A DNA stretch of 64,000 bases, taken from positions 1 through 64,000 of the forward strand of contig JAVBMP010000072.1 of NCBI GenBank assembly GCA_031552315.1, given 5' to 3'. This document shows, piece by piece, positions 23,485 through 32,400 of the stretch. Numbering within the stretch: position 1 is the stretch's first letter; each line of letters opens with the position of its first letter. The notes below the pieces were generated by a model. That model saw nothing but the letters and a program-made list of their open reading frames with translations. It was not told the origin of the DNA and made no database searches. The translations under genes were made by a program, and so were the position numbers. Origin of the DNA: JAVBMP01 sp031552315. GTDB lineage: Bacteria > Desulfobacterota > Desulfovibrionia > Desulfovibrionales > Desulfovibrionaceae.

Positions 23485-23570
23485 TCAACTGGCTTGACAA
23501 CGGGGTCGGCAACGGGGTTGCCAGTTGGCCTGGAAATGGGCCTGCCAACGGGCCTGGCAATTGGCCCGGG
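23485..23570. repeat. Degenerate 12-bp tandem tract upstream of the Xer gene
   Basis: About seven imperfect 12-nt units of the form TGGCAATTGGCC, TGCCAACGGGCC, TGGAAATGGGCC and TTGCCAGTTGGCC run in tandem in the folK-xer divergent gap. A 64-codon TTG-started frame across it would encode NGP-type repeats, which I regard as chance. Confidence 0.7.
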
Positions 23571-23629
23571 CGCAAACCTTTTTCAAAACAGCCCGTTTGG
23601 GATGTTGAACTGTGATTATACACAACAAA

Positions 23630-24562
23630 ATGGTAAAAAAGCAAGAAAACAATAACAGGCCGGACATGCCGGCCGGGCTGGCTGATCCGCTTCTTGACGC
23701 ATACCTGCAACATCTGCTGGTGGAAAAGGGCCTTGCGGAAAATACCCTTGCGGCATATCAGGCTGATTTACTTGGGTTGTATGAATTTTTAGAGGCGCAT
23801 GCCCTGCCGCTTGCGGAGCTGGATGACCAAGGGCTTTTGCTTTACATTGCCCGCATACGGCGCAACAAGCTTTCCGCCCGTTCTTTGGCGCGCCACCTTT
23901 CCGCCTTGCGCGGCTTTTTTGCCTTTGCTTGCGCTGAAGGGGTCTTTAATAAAAACCCGGCGGAATTTTTGGAAAACCCCAAAATAGAAAAAGACCTGCC
24001 TGAACTGCTTACCCGCGATGAAATGCGCGCCGTGCTTGAAAAGCCGAACCTGAATGACAAATTGGGCTTTCGTGACCGTGCCATGCTGGAACTGCTGTAT
24101 GCGTCCGGCCTGCGGGTTTCTGAACTGTGCGGGTTGAAGCCGCTGGATTTTGACCCCACCGCCGGGGTGTTGCGGGTGTTCGGCAAAGGTTCCAAGGAAC
24201 GGATTGTGCCCATGCACATGGAAGCGGCAAGGTATTTGAGCGATTACCTGGCCCACTGGCGGCCCCTGTTCAGCCCCATTTGCGACAACATTTTTTTGAA
24301 CCGTTCCGGCAAGCCCCTTAGCCGGGTGGGGGTATGGAAGCTGGTGCAGCGTTACGCCCAGGCCGCCGGTATTTTCCGGCCAATTTCCCCGCACAGCTTC
24401 CGCCATTCCTTTGCGACGCATCTGTTGGAGGGCGGGGCGGACTTACGTTCCGTGCAAATGCTGCTGGGGCATTCCGACATAAGCGCCACAGAAATTTATA
24501 CCCACGTGCAACAGGGCCGGCTGGAGAAAATTCACCGGGAACATCACCCCAGAAGCAAGTAA
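23630..24562 (+). CDS. xerD: Tyrosine recombinase XerC/XerD family
   Basis: 310 residues (a GTG at 23612 would add six). N-terminal SAM-like core-binding domain (about 18-105) and catalytic domain with all six active residues: Arg162 (ASGLRVSEL), Lys186 (GKGSKER), His255 and Arg258 (PHSFRHSF), His281 (LLGHSDI) and nucleophile Tyr290 (TEIYTHV). This is a complete Xer-type recombinase, expected to resolve chromosome dimers at dif. XerD is slightly favoured over XerC by overall pattern, but a search is needed to separate them. No attachment site or integrated element adjoins it, so it looks like the housekeeping enzyme. Confidence 0.85.
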   Translation: MVKKQENNNRPDMPAGLADPLLDAYLQHLLVEKGLAENTLAAYQADLLGLYEFLEAHALPLAELDDQGLLLYIARIRRNKLSARSLARHLSALRGFFAFACAEGVFNKNPAEFLENPKIEKDLPELLTRDEMRAVLEKPNLNDKLGFRDRAMLELLYASGLRVSELCGLKPLDFDPTAGVLRVFGKGSKERIVPMHMEAARYLSDYLAHWRPLFSPICDNIFLNRSGKPLSRVGVWKLVQRYAQAAGIFRPISPHSFRHSFATHLLEGGADLRSVQMLLGHSDISATEIYTHVQQGRLEKIHREHHPRSK

Positions 24563-24563
24563 T

Positions 24564-24600
24564 TGTCCCTCCATAAAAAGGCTTTCTTCATTTGCCTTCA
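24564..24600. repeat. Fragment of the fold-back element
   Basis: TCCCTCCATAAAAAGGCTTTCTTC here is identical, inverted, to the matching part of the 58510-58664 element (24 of 24 positions). It lies immediately after the xer gene stop. Confidence 0.7.
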
Positions 24601-24624
24601 CATTGCGCATTTGGTCTGTTGATC

Positions 24625-24673
24625 AAATATAAAGACAAAAAGCGCCAAAATGGCGCTTTTTGTCTTTATATTT
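24625..24673. terminator. Bidirectional terminator between xer and the S1-domain gene
   Basis: Perfect 23-bp stem (24625-24647 with 24651-24673) around AAA; core AAGCGCCA with TGGCGCTT, flanked by A- and T-rich arms that supply a T run on each strand. It separates two convergent genes. Confidence 0.93.
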
Positions 24674-24688
24674 CAAGCTGATAACTGA

Positions 24689-26311
24689 CTATTTTTTCTT
24701 CTGGATGGCGGCCTGAAGAATGTTGCCCAAAGATCCGAAACCTTCGGCGGCCTTGGGGGCGTGCTTCTTCCAGTCTTTTTCTTCCGCGCTGCGGCCTTCA
24801 CGTTGGCCGCTTCTGGCGCGTTTGGGGTCTTTATCGGCCCTGGCTTCAACCTGGCCGGCAAATTCCGCCTGTTCGGCTTCTGTAAGGGTAAGGGATATTT
24901 TTTTATCCGCAAGGTTTATTTCCCCAATTTTCACGGTAAATTCCGTGCCGGGGGCCATTTTGTCAAACTTGGCGCGCCCATTGCCCTGGGGCAGGGCGGA
25001 ATTGGGCAAGAGGGCGGTAACGCCGGGGGCCAGGCTTATGAAAAGCCCGAAGGGGGCGCGGCGTTCAAGGCGGCCTGTAACTTCCGCGCCGGGGGCGAAG
25101 CTGTCTTCAACCTTGTCCCACGGGTCGCCGGCCACATCGCGCAGGCTGAGGGAAACGCGCTTTTTATCAAGGTCAAGTTCCTTGATTTTTACGGTTACCA
25201 CGTCGCCAACTACCAGAACATCGCTAACCTTGTTCACGCGTTTTTCATAAGAAAGTTCTGAAATGTGAATAAGGCCTTCAATGCCGGGCAGCACTTCCAC
25301 AAACGCGCCAAATTGAGTGGTGCGCAGCACTTTGCCGCTTACCACGTCACCGGCGTTCAGGCGGCCACCCACGTTTTGCCAGGGGTTTTCTGTAACCTGG
25401 CGCACAGAAAGGGAAATGCGCGGGCCTTTTTCCCCCTGGCCAAGGCTGAGCACCTTTACGCGCAGGGTGTCGCCAACGGCGCATACTTCTTCCGGCTGCT
25501 GCACGCGGGACCAGGAAAGTTCAGACACGTGCACCATGCCTTCCACACCGGGGGCCAGTTCCACAAAAATGCCGAAGGGCGCAAGGCGAACCACGCTGGC
25601 TTCCAGCACATCGCCAACATTCACCCCGGCCAAGAAAGCCTCACGGCCTTCATTTTGCTGGGCTTCAAGCAGGGCGCGGCGGGAAAGCACAATATTGCGC
25701 CCGCCCTTTTCAACGCGCATAACCTTGAAGGAAAGGGTTTTGCCGATCAGCTCTTCCGGGTTTTCAACCGGGCGCAGGTCTATCTGGCTTACGGGGCAGA
25801 AGGCCCGGCGCTTCAGAATATCTACGGAAAAGCCGCCCTTGACCACGCCGCTTACCTTGCCGTCTATGGGCAGGCCGCTTTCTTTGGCGGCTTCAAGGGA
25901 AGCCAGGTTGCCGGAACCGCGCCCGTAGCGTGAAAGGCGCACTTCATGGGCGGAAGCGTGAACAACGTGCAGGTCAAGCGTATCACCCACCGCGTATTCT
26001 TTTATGCCGTCCTGTTCCAGTTCGGCCCGGTCGACCAGCCCGTCAACCTTGCTGCCTGTGCTTACAAATATGGTATCATCCGTAATATGCACAATTGCGG
26101 CTTTAACGCGCTGGCCCACTTCCAGGCGGGGGGCCGGGGTTTCTTCCTGCGCGGCCAGAAGTTCCGCGAAGCTTGCGCCTTCATCGGTTTCCGTGTTTTC
26201 AACATTGGCCGGAAGGTGTTCTACATGCGGCATGGGGAGATGCGGTTCAAATTTTTCCGGCATGGGTTGATCTTCTTTCACTTCCGGCAGGTTTTGATTG
26301 TTCTCGGTCAT
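24689..26311 (-). CDS. S1 RNA-binding domain protein (ribosomal protein S1-like)
   Basis: 540 residues with an acidic N-terminal extension (1-60) and five S1/OB-fold domains at about 60-125, 145-210, 233-300, 320-388 and 405-470 (for example APFGIFVELAPGVEGMVHVSELS and TQFGAFVEVLPGIEGLIHISELS), then a basic lysine/arginine-rich tail. Domains 3 and 4 are the most canonical. Domain number and the acidic extension differ from classical six-domain S1, so it may be a paralogue of the type found beside true rpsA in Desulfovibrio rather than S1 itself. AAGGAG precedes ATG 26311. It probably binds mRNA on the ribosome. Confidence 0.85.
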   Translation of the reverse strand: MTENNQNLPEVKEDQPMPEKFEPHLPMPHVEHLPANVENTETDEGASFAELLAAQEETPAPRLEVGQRVKAAIVHITDDTIFVSTGSKVDGLVDRAELEQDGIKEYAVGDTLDLHVVHASAHEVRLSRYGRGSGNLASLEAAKESGLPIDGKVSGVVKGGFSVDILKRRAFCPVSQIDLRPVENPEELIGKTLSFKVMRVEKGGRNIVLSRRALLEAQQNEGREAFLAGVNVGDVLEASVVRLAPFGIFVELAPGVEGMVHVSELSWSRVQQPEEVCAVGDTLRVKVLSLGQGEKGPRISLSVRQVTENPWQNVGGRLNAGDVVSGKVLRTTQFGAFVEVLPGIEGLIHISELSYEKRVNKVSDVLVVGDVVTVKIKELDLDKKRVSLSLRDVAGDPWDKVEDSFAPGAEVTGRLERRAPFGLFISLAPGVTALLPNSALPQGNGRAKFDKMAPGTEFTVKIGEINLADKKISLTLTEAEQAEFAGQVEARADKDPKRARSGQREGRSAEEKDWKKHAPKAAEGFGSLGNILQAAIQKKK

Positions 26312-26567
26312 TCTCAAGGCTCCTTGACGTGGCGGATAACGTACCGGGCAAAAAAGCATTCGCGCCCGGCGTTGCCATTTTCCATACCAGCGCGAAGCGT
26401 AGTAGGCAACATTTTTTTTGGGCTGGATAAAAAATCTTTTTTTAGGTTCAACCATGGAAGGGCGTAAGAGGCTGGCATGGAAAATGCTTTTAAGTCCGTG
26501 AGAGGAATTTTTTGCCGCAAGGCGGATGATTTTTTTGCGGGAGCAATCTGTGCGGGAGTAAACTGTT

Positions 26568-28046
26568 ATGATGAGTTCACTTTTTATAGGCGCCAGCGGA
26601 ATGCGCAGCCTGGGCGAGGGCATGGGGGTTATAAGCAATAACCTTGCTAACCTCAATACCGTGGGCTTCAAGCAATCCATGATGCTGTACCAGGATTTGA
26701 TAAGCGAGACCGTGCCGGCCACATCAAACTACCACACCGGGCTTTCACAGGCCGGCATGGGCGTTGCGCCGGGCAGCATACGCACGCTGTTTACGGATGG
26801 GGGCTGGGAAGCTTCCAACACCGTTACGGATATGTCTATTAACGGCATAGGCTATTTTGGCGTGCAAAACTCGAAAGGCGCAACCTTTTACACCCGCGCG
26901 GGCAACTTCCGCTTTACCAAAGAAGGCGACCTTGTGGACCCTAACGGGTATACGCTGTTGGGCCATAAAATAACCAATGGTCAGGAAGATGGCGCGGTTA
27001 CGCCCGTAAGGCTTGACGTAACCCCGGGCAGCGCCGTGCATACCATACCGGCCAAGGCCACGGGCAGCCTGGGCATGGTTTCCAACCTGGGCGGGGTTGG
27101 GGCCACGGCCAATGACCCGGCCAACCCGTTTTTTGCCCTGACAAACAAGTGGGACGGCGCGCAACAGTCCGGGCTTGGCAGCGGAGACTACAGCTATTGT
27201 GAACCGGTCTCCGTGTACGATTCCGCCGGGAACCGGCACACCATGACCATATATTACAACCTGGCCGGGGAAAGCGGCGGTAACAAGACCTATGAATACC
27301 TGGTGGGCATACCCCCCGGAGAATCGGCGGATTCGGGCAGCCCGCAAGCCGGCATGCTGATGAGCGGCACCCTGAGCTTTACATCACAGGGGCAATTGCA
27401 GGGCATGACAGCCTTTAACCCGGACGGAACCCCGGCGGCGCTGGTGAATGGCGTGCCCCAGTTTACGGCAAATTTTGCCGGGTCCGGGGCGCAGGCGGTT
27501 ACCCTGGACTTTGGGCTGAAGATGAACGCGGGCTGGAACCCGGCCATAACCAACCGCGCCGACGGCGGGGCGGTGGACGTAAGCGCCTTTTACGCGGCAA
27601 CCCCCGGCGCGCAGCGTTCAGTAAACGCCACAACAGCCTTTGGCGACAGCAAGGCCAACCGGATGTCCCGGCAGGACGGCTATGCCACAGGGTACCTTAG
27701 CAACCTGGTTATTGACCCGGACGGCACGGTAAGCGGCGTTTACAACAACGGCCAGACGCAAGACCTTTACCGCATTGGCGTTTACCGCTTTACCAGCCAG
27801 GACGGCCTGAAGCATGAAGGCAAGAACCTGTTTTCCGCCACGCTGGAATCCGGCCCCGCGCAGGAAGGCCGGGCCGGTGACGAGAATTTTGGGGTGATAA
27901 GTTCATATATGCTTGAACAGAGCAACGTGGACATGGCAAGGGAATTTGCCCAGATGATAGTAACCCAGCGCGGCTTCCAGATGAATAGCAAGGTTGTGAC
28001 CACGTCAGACCAGATGTTGCAAAAGGCGCTGGAGCTGAAGCGGTAA
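26568..28046 (+). CDS. flgE: Flagellar hook protein FlgE
   Basis: 492-residue hook protein exported by the flagellar type III system. The N-terminal rod/hook motif (SGMRSLGEGMGVISNNLANLNTVGFK, 10-35) and C-terminal amphipathic helix (SNVDMAREFAQMIVTQRGFQMNSKVVTTSDQMLQ) are both conserved. The central domains contain the FlgE beta-rich D1/D2 regions. There are no other flagellar genes within the window, so this flgE stands alone; many bacteria keep it in a flgD-flgE cluster. The gene is divergent from the S1-domain gene and ends before a solo palindrome and a strong terminator. Confidence 0.93.
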   Translation: MMSSLFIGASGMRSLGEGMGVISNNLANLNTVGFKQSMMLYQDLISETVPATSNYHTGLSQAGMGVAPGSIRTLFTDGGWEASNTVTDMSINGIGYFGVQNSKGATFYTRAGNFRFTKEGDLVDPNGYTLLGHKITNGQEDGAVTPVRLDVTPGSAVHTIPAKATGSLGMVSNLGGVGATANDPANPFFALTNKWDGAQQSGLGSGDYSYCEPVSVYDSAGNRHTMTIYYNLAGESGGNKTYEYLVGIPPGESADSGSPQAGMLMSGTLSFTSQGQLQGMTAFNPDGTPAALVNGVPQFTANFAGSGAQAVTLDFGLKMNAGWNPAITNRADGGAVDVSAFYAATPGAQRSVNATTAFGDSKANRMSRQDGYATGYLSNLVIDPDGTVSGVYNNGQTQDLYRIGVYRFTSQDGLKHEGKNLFSATLESGPAQEGRAGDENFGVISSYMLEQSNVDMAREFAQMIVTQRGFQMNSKVVTTSDQMLQKALELKR

Positions 28047-28053
28047 AATCAAA

Positions 28054-28102
28054 CGATAAAGTGAAATGAGGCCATTGTGCAATGGCCTCGATAAAGTGAA
28101 AT
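28054..28102. repeat. Solo palindrome with 13-bp flanking duplication
   Basis: Palindrome with core AGGCCATTGTGCAATGGCCT (28069-28088). GATAAAGTGAAAT flanks it perfectly on both sides (28055-28067 and 28090-28102), as in a target duplication. It begins 7 nt after the flgE stop codon. Confidence 0.88.
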
Positions 28103-28117
28103 TGATTCGGGGGATGC

Positions 28118-28152
28118 AAACAGGCCGGGCAAAAACGCCCGGCCTGTTTTTT
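28118..28152 (+). terminator. Intrinsic terminator of flgE
   Basis: Perfect 13-bp GC-rich stem AAACAGGCCGGGC with GCCCGGCCTGTTT around a 6-nt loop and a TTTTTT tail. Confidence 0.92.
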
Positions 28153-28157
28153 GGGGT

Positions 28158-28232
28158 AGAATGCCTTCGGCGACCAAGGGCGCTGCCCTTGGAACCCGGC
28201 GGGGAAATGATTTCCCCGCACCCCTCGTCAGG
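28158..28232. repeat. GC-rich intergenic terminator-like repeat
   Basis: Two adjacent fold-backs (CCAAGGGCGCTGCCCTTGG and GCGGGGAAATGATTTCCCCGC) introduced by ATGCCTTCGGCG and ended by ACCCCTCG. The same pattern recurs at 40738-40905, 43950-44025, 51621-51690 and 51810-51866, always at gene 3' ends. This repeat type is widespread in Desulfovibrio genomes. Confidence 0.8.
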
Positions 28233-28287
28233 GTTCTGCATATGCTTAACGGCTTGCTATTATTGGCGATTTGCGGTTTGGGCTTTT

Positions 28288-28734
28288 TTATCCTTCCACT
28301 TCCACCCTGCCGTCTTCATGCAGGGTTATTTGCATGCCGTCTTGTACAAAGTCCAGGAAATCTTTGCCCAGCCTGTCAACCACAGGCATGGAGTTGGCTG
28401 TCCATATATCGGCCAGCACGGCCCCGGCAGCGGCCAGGGAATCTATGCTTTCTGAAAAAAGCATGCAAGAAAAGCCCATGCCCATGTCGCAAGCCGTGTG
28501 CAGAATAAGCCCGCCAGTGGTGGAACCTATGGTGCGCGGCAGGCACAGGGCCTTTTGGGCCATGGGCTTGTTGTACAATTCCTTGTTGTTCTGGTCTGAA
28601 CAGGGGGCCTGCATTTTTTTGCCCAACAGGGCTTTTTGGAAGCTGGCCAACGTGTTGAAGCCGCTATGCGTGACCAGGGCAGGGGCTTTCACCGTGCCGG
28701 GTATGACTACGCGTCCCTGGAATATTCTGCTCAT
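28288..28734 (-). CDS. Aconitase X small (swivel) subunit, DUF126
   Basis: 148 residues matching the DUF126 swivelling domain: GRVVIPGTVKAPALV (6-20) with the mobile-loop GFN, PMAQKALCLPRTIGSTTGG (the substrate-binding SSTTGG-like loop) and a Val-Asp-Arg-Leu tail. In AcnX enzymes it closes over the active site of the large subunit encoded just upstream (1-bp gap), so the pair is translationally coupled. AcnX proteins are dehydratases such as cis-3-hydroxy-L-proline dehydratase or mevalonate-5-phosphate dehydratase; substrate here is unknown. The start is ATG 28734, replacing a longer frame that begins within the neighbour. Confidence 0.85.
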   Translation of the reverse strand: MSRIFQGRVVIPGTVKAPALVTHSGFNTLASFQKALLGKKMQAPCSDQNNKELYNKPMAQKALCLPRTIGSTTGGLILHTACDMGMGFSCMLFSESIDSLAAAGAVLADIWTANSMPVVDRLGKDFLDFVQDGMQITLHEDGRVEVEG

Positions 28735-28735
28735 A

Positions 28736-30031
28736 TCAGCGGCCTCCTTTTTGTGAAGCGGATGAAGCGGGAACACCGGCCACAAGATCCAGCAATTCCG
28801 CTTCCGTATGGTAGCGGGCGCTGGTATAGGTGCGCAATTTGTTTGAACAGGTCACAACCGGCAAGGATTTGCACAGCGGGTTGTTCATATACATAAGCGG
28901 GCAAATGTGGGTAAGCTTGGCCCCGGTGCGCATAAGGCGGGCGTATTCCGCTTCCTGCTTGAAAAGTTCAATGGTGTTCGGGGTGCTGCAAAACACAACC
29001 GGCACCGCGGGTTTGCTTCTGCCGCTTCTGGTAAGGGCCTGTTCCAGCCTGGTTGTCCATTCCCGCAATTGTGAAAGGCTTAGGTGCGGGCAGCCTATAA
29101 AGGCCAGTTTGGGCCTGGCCGCCCTGTTTTTCCATATTACGGGGTAAGATTCCTTTATTCTTGCCAGTTCCGCGTCATCAATAAGGTAGTAGTTGGGGCT
29201 TTCCACCAGCAGTTTTTCTTTCAATTCCACCGCTTCCGGGGTAATACCTTCCACATGGTACAGGCCGACCGCGCCGTTTGATGCGGTGGCCGCGCCAAAA
29301 TCCTTCAGGTAGGCGTGGGCTGCCTCATCAAGCTGGCCCAGGAATTTGTCCAGCCCCTTTATGTAGGGCACATCTTCCACCACTTTCATGCCTATCGCGC
29401 TGCCAAGTATTTGCGCTTCCGGCTTTTGCGCGGTTTTTACCTCTATAATCCAGGTGGCTTTGCGCCCTTCATCCGTAAGCAGGCCGAAGTTGGGCACCTT
29501 GCCCAGAATGCAGCCGAAAAGGTCTATGAAGGCGGAATTGCGGTTGCAACGCGCGCCAAGAACGGAATTGGCGTATACCACGGCGGAAGATTCCGCCCAG
29601 CTTAAAATGTCGCCTTTTTTCGGGGTATTGCCAACCTCGTCAAGGTAACAGGCGCAGGTAAAGGCCTGTTTGCTTTTAAGGCCAAGAGATTCAAGCTGGC
29701 CTTCATAAAACTTTTGTTTGCCGTACATAAAGTGCGCCACAATTTTTTGCAGCAGGCTTGACGGCACATTGGCGTTATCTATGGGGCGCGGGTCAACCGT
29801 AAAAGGCAGCTTGGCCTTTACGCCCGCGTCAATAAGTTCCTGCATCAGGGAAAAGGTGGCCGACATTATGGAAATGCCGAAGCTGGTTACCAGGTGCCCC
29901 TGGTGGGTTACCGGCACAAGTCTGTCCGCTTCAAAAATATCCCCGTAAGCTACCAGGGTTTTCATCACCTTGGACAGAGCTTCGCCTTGCGCTCCGTTCA
30001 GAATGGCTTGTTCTTCCGCGTCAAGCTGCAT
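28736..30031 (-). CDS. Aconitase X catalytic (large) subunit, DUF521
   Basis: 431 residues of the DUF521 (AcnX catalytic) family. Conserved segments include SWAESSAVVYANSVLGARCNR (substrate and Fe-S pocket region), GKVPNFGLLTDEGRKA, and IGCPHLSLSQLREW. Cys residues at CACYLDEV, GARCNR and IGCPH are candidate ligands. It forms a bicistronic unit with the DUF126 gene and probably an operon with the oxidoreductase gene upstream (107-bp gap holding a 13-bp-stem hairpin at 30062-30096). Known AcnX enzymes dehydrate hydroxyproline, phosphomevalonate or similar hydroxy-acids; without a search the substrate cannot be named. The neighbouring oxidoreductase and divergent amidase may supply or consume it. 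Confidence 0.87.
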   Translation of the reverse strand: MQLDAEEQAILNGAQGEALSKVMKTLVAYGDIFEADRLVPVTHQGHLVTSFGISIMSATFSLMQELIDAGVKAKLPFTVDPRPIDNANVPSSLLQKIVAHFMYGKQKFYEGQLESLGLKSKQAFTCACYLDEVGNTPKKGDILSWAESSAVVYANSVLGARCNRNSAFIDLFGCILGKVPNFGLLTDEGRKATWIIEVKTAQKPEAQILGSAIGMKVVEDVPYIKGLDKFLGQLDEAAHAYLKDFGAATASNGAVGLYHVEGITPEAVELKEKLLVESPNYYLIDDAELARIKESYPVIWKNRAARPKLAFIGCPHLSLSQLREWTTRLEQALTRSGRSKPAVPVVFCSTPNTIELFKQEAEYARLMRTGAKLTHICPLMYMNNPLCKSLPVVTCSNKLRTYTSARYHTEAELLDLVAGVPASSASQKGGR

Positions 30032-30061
30032 ATTACCTCCAAAGCGTTGAACATTTTCAGG

Positions 30062-30096
30062 CTGTCGCGCAATGTTGAAATTTCATTGCGCGACAG
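30062..30096. promoter_or_regulatory. Hairpin in the oxidoreductase-AcnX intergenic space
   Basis: 13-bp stem CTGTCGCGCAATG with CATTGCGCGACAG around 9 nt, inside a 107-bp gap between two co-directional genes. It may act in mRNA stability or processing between the two cistrons, since no T run follows. Confidence 0.6.
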
Positions 30097-30138
30097 GCCT
30101 GTTCAGAATACTTAACCCGGCCCGCGCGTTACAGCGCG

Positions 30139-32400
30139 TTACAGGTTCAGGGCCAGGCGGTAGGCCGCGCGTACCGCTTCCAACACCTTGCCCACCATAA
30201 AGCTGTCGCCTATGTTGTAAAGTTGCGGCGCGGCATTTATGCGCTGGCATTCAAAAAAGAGCGCGTCATCCGGCTTGCCGCCAGTGGCAACCACTACCAG
30301 TTCCGCCGGGATGTTTTCATTGCGTATGTCTTCCTTTATTTTGGGGGCCAGGGGGTTTTCAATGTTTTCCGGCAGAATGGGGTGCCAGGTAACATAGGGG
30401 TTGGGCACGCTGGAAGACACGTTGCGTGAAATGTGCACGCCGTTTTCGCCAAGGCCTTCAAAACGCGCGCAGTTAAGCAGCTTTACCCCGGCCTTTTTCA
30501 AGTAATAGATAAGGTGGGCGCGGTTGGCCGTGCAAACATGGTGCATGAAATATTCCGTCATTTCAACCACGCTTGTTTGTATGCCGTGTTCATAGGCCAG
30601 CCAGTAGGCGGCTTCACAACCTACAACCCCGCCGCCTATCACTACCGCCCGCTGAATGCCTTCCAGGGCTTCCGGCTTTAGGAAAAGTTCTGTGGCCCGC
30701 ATGACGCGGCAGTTGCTTTTGGTGTTTTCCGCCAGCTTCAGGCCAGGTTCCGTTGAACCTACGGCCATAATTACCGTGTCATATCCGGCGTCTTTCAGGC
30801 TTTGGGCGCTTGCGGGTTCTCGCCGCAGCTTCAGCCTGCCGCTTTCTTCGGCCAGTTTTACGCTTCTTTCAAGATATTCCCGGTAGTTGACAATTTCATA
30901 TTTTATTTTGGCAACGCCGCCTGGCACCAGGCGCCCGCCAAGGGCCTGCTTTTCAAACAAATCTACCGTGTGGCCGCGCCGGGCCGCCACTGCGGCGCAC
31001 ACCATGCCGCCGGGGCCGCCGCCCACAACGGCTATGCGCTTTGGCTTGTCCGCCGGGGGAATGGGAGAAGGCATCATATGCTCAAAGCCGGTGCGCGGGT
31101 TTACGGCGCATTGCGGGTGGCCGCCTTCCACAAATTCATTGATGCACCCTTCCTGGCAGCCAATGCAGGGGCGAATGTCCGCCACCTTGCCGGCGTAAGT
31201 CTTGTTGGGCCATTGTGGGTCGGCCAGCAGGGGGCGGCCCAGCATGACCATGTCGCACTTGCCGTCACGCAGGGTTTGTTCCGCCAAGTCCGGGTAGCCC
31301 AGCTTGCCCACGCCCACTACCGGCACTTCCACCCCGGCGTTGGAAAGCACCTTTTTGGACGCGAAATGTTCCTTCACAATTTTCGCCACTTCAACAAAGC
31401 AGCCCGGAGGCATGGAACCCGGAGGATGCGGCAGCCACCAGTTGTCATAACAGCCAAGGTCAACGTCAAATATATCAACGCCCGCCTTGACCAGGTTTTC
31501 CATATAATCCAGCGTCATATCTATGGTGCGCCCGTTTTTGAACTTGCGCAGGGATTTTACGTTCATGTCCTCGCCATAGGTTTCATTAAGGGCCAAAGAA
31601 AGGTCTATGCGGTACATGATGGGGTAATGCGGGTTGGTGCGGCGGCGCATTTCTTTAACCAGATCAAGCCCGAAGGCCTGCCAGTTGCTGTAACGGCCAA
31701 ATTTGCGGCGGTTGAAGGCCGGGTTGGTGAACTGTTCCAGCAAGTAGCCTTCATGTCCGTGCAAATATACCCCGTCTATGCCGCAGGCGTGGGCATCTGC
31801 CGCAGCCTGCCCGGCACGTTTGATGATTTTGCGGATACGCCAAGGCGTAAGGGGCAAACAGGGAATTTGCGGGATGTAAAAGCTGGGGTTAAGTGAGGCC
31901 GAGCAGGGAAATTTGAAGGAATTTACCAGGCATTGCGGGTTGCCCACCCGCCCAAGGCCGGGGGTAAGCTGAATAAAAAATTTGGCCCCGTAGGCATGAA
32001 TACCCTGAACAAGGTCGCGCCAGCCCGCCATAACGGTGCGGCTTCTGTCTATGCGCGGAAAGTAGCTTAACTGGCCGAGTTCTATAATGGAATTATCCAA
32101 ATTATGGCTTACCGGCACCAGGCCGGACGTAATAAGCCCAACCCCGCCTTTGGCCCGTTCAAAAAAGTATTCCAGCATCTTGTCGTTTGGGCGTCCGGTT
32201 TCCTCGCACATGGAAATATTGCCCATGGGGGCCATGACCAGGCGGTTTTTTATAGTGGTGCGGTTTATGGTGATGGGTGAAAAAATACTGCTGTAGGGGT
32301 AAAGGTTTTGCGTCATCCGCCCGCTTCGCAGCACCGCCTCGTCATTAAACCAATTACCATAACCATCGACAAGTTCTTGAATTTTTGGGTCTGTCTTCAT
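30139..32400 (-). CDS. Old-yellow-enzyme/2,4-dienoyl-CoA-reductase type NADH:flavin oxidoreductase
   Basis: 753-residue fusion like FadH, BaiCD and trimethylamine dehydrogenase. OYE-type TIM barrel: about 30-395, with HGHEGYLLEQF at 214-224 (substrate and FMN pocket). A 4Fe-4S cluster is bound by C412-x2-C415-x3-C419...C431, and a C-terminal FAD/NAD(P)-binding module carries VVGGGPGG (458-465) and VIGGGVVGCEAA. Such enzymes take electrons from NAD(P)H through FAD and Fe-S to FMN and reduce an activated C=C bond, or oxidise amines. The substrate is unknown. It is first in an operon with both AcnX subunits and is divergent from a Tat-exported amidase. One or both could produce the unsaturated acid that it reduces. 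Confidence 0.85.
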   Translation of the reverse strand: MKTDPKIQELVDGYGNWFNDEAVLRSGRMTQNLYPYSSIFSPITINRTTIKNRLVMAPMGNISMCEETGRPNDKMLEYFFERAKGGVGLITSGLVPVSHNLDNSIIELGQLSYFPRIDRSRTVMAGWRDLVQGIHAYGAKFFIQLTPGLGRVGNPQCLVNSFKFPCSASLNPSFYIPQIPCLPLTPWRIRKIIKRAGQAAADAHACGIDGVYLHGHEGYLLEQFTNPAFNRRKFGRYSNWQAFGLDLVKEMRRRTNPHYPIMYRIDLSLALNETYGEDMNVKSLRKFKNGRTIDMTLDYMENLVKAGVDIFDVDLGCYDNWWLPHPPGSMPPGCFVEVAKIVKEHFASKKVLSNAGVEVPVVGVGKLGYPDLAEQTLRDGKCDMVMLGRPLLADPQWPNKTYAGKVADIRPCIGCQEGCINEFVEGGHPQCAVNPRTGFEHMMPSPIPPADKPKRIAVVGGGPGGMVCAAVAARRGHTVDLFEKQALGGRLVPGGVAKIKYEIVNYREYLERSVKLAEESGRLKLRREPASAQSLKDAGYDTVIMAVGSTEPGLKLAENTKSNCRVMRATELFLKPEALEGIQRAVVIGGGVVGCEAAYWLAYEHGIQTSVVEMTEYFMHHVCTANRAHLIYYLKKAGVKLLNCARFEGLGENGVHISRNVSSSVPNPYVTWHPILPENIENPLAPKIKEDIRNENIPAELVVVATGGKPDDALFFECQRINAAPQLYNIGDSFMVGKVLEAVRAAYRLALNL

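Noticed and set aside
23421..23615. 64-codon TTG-started frame ending at GTGA before the Xer gene
   Set aside because: Most of it is the 12-bp tandem tract (NGP-type repeats); the overlap with a GTG looks like coupling but the true start is more likely the ATG at 23630.
26312..26722. N-terminal extension of the S1-domain gene
   Set aside because: The extra 137 codons lie opposite the flgE start and upstream of a strong AAGGAG, so the start is at 26311.
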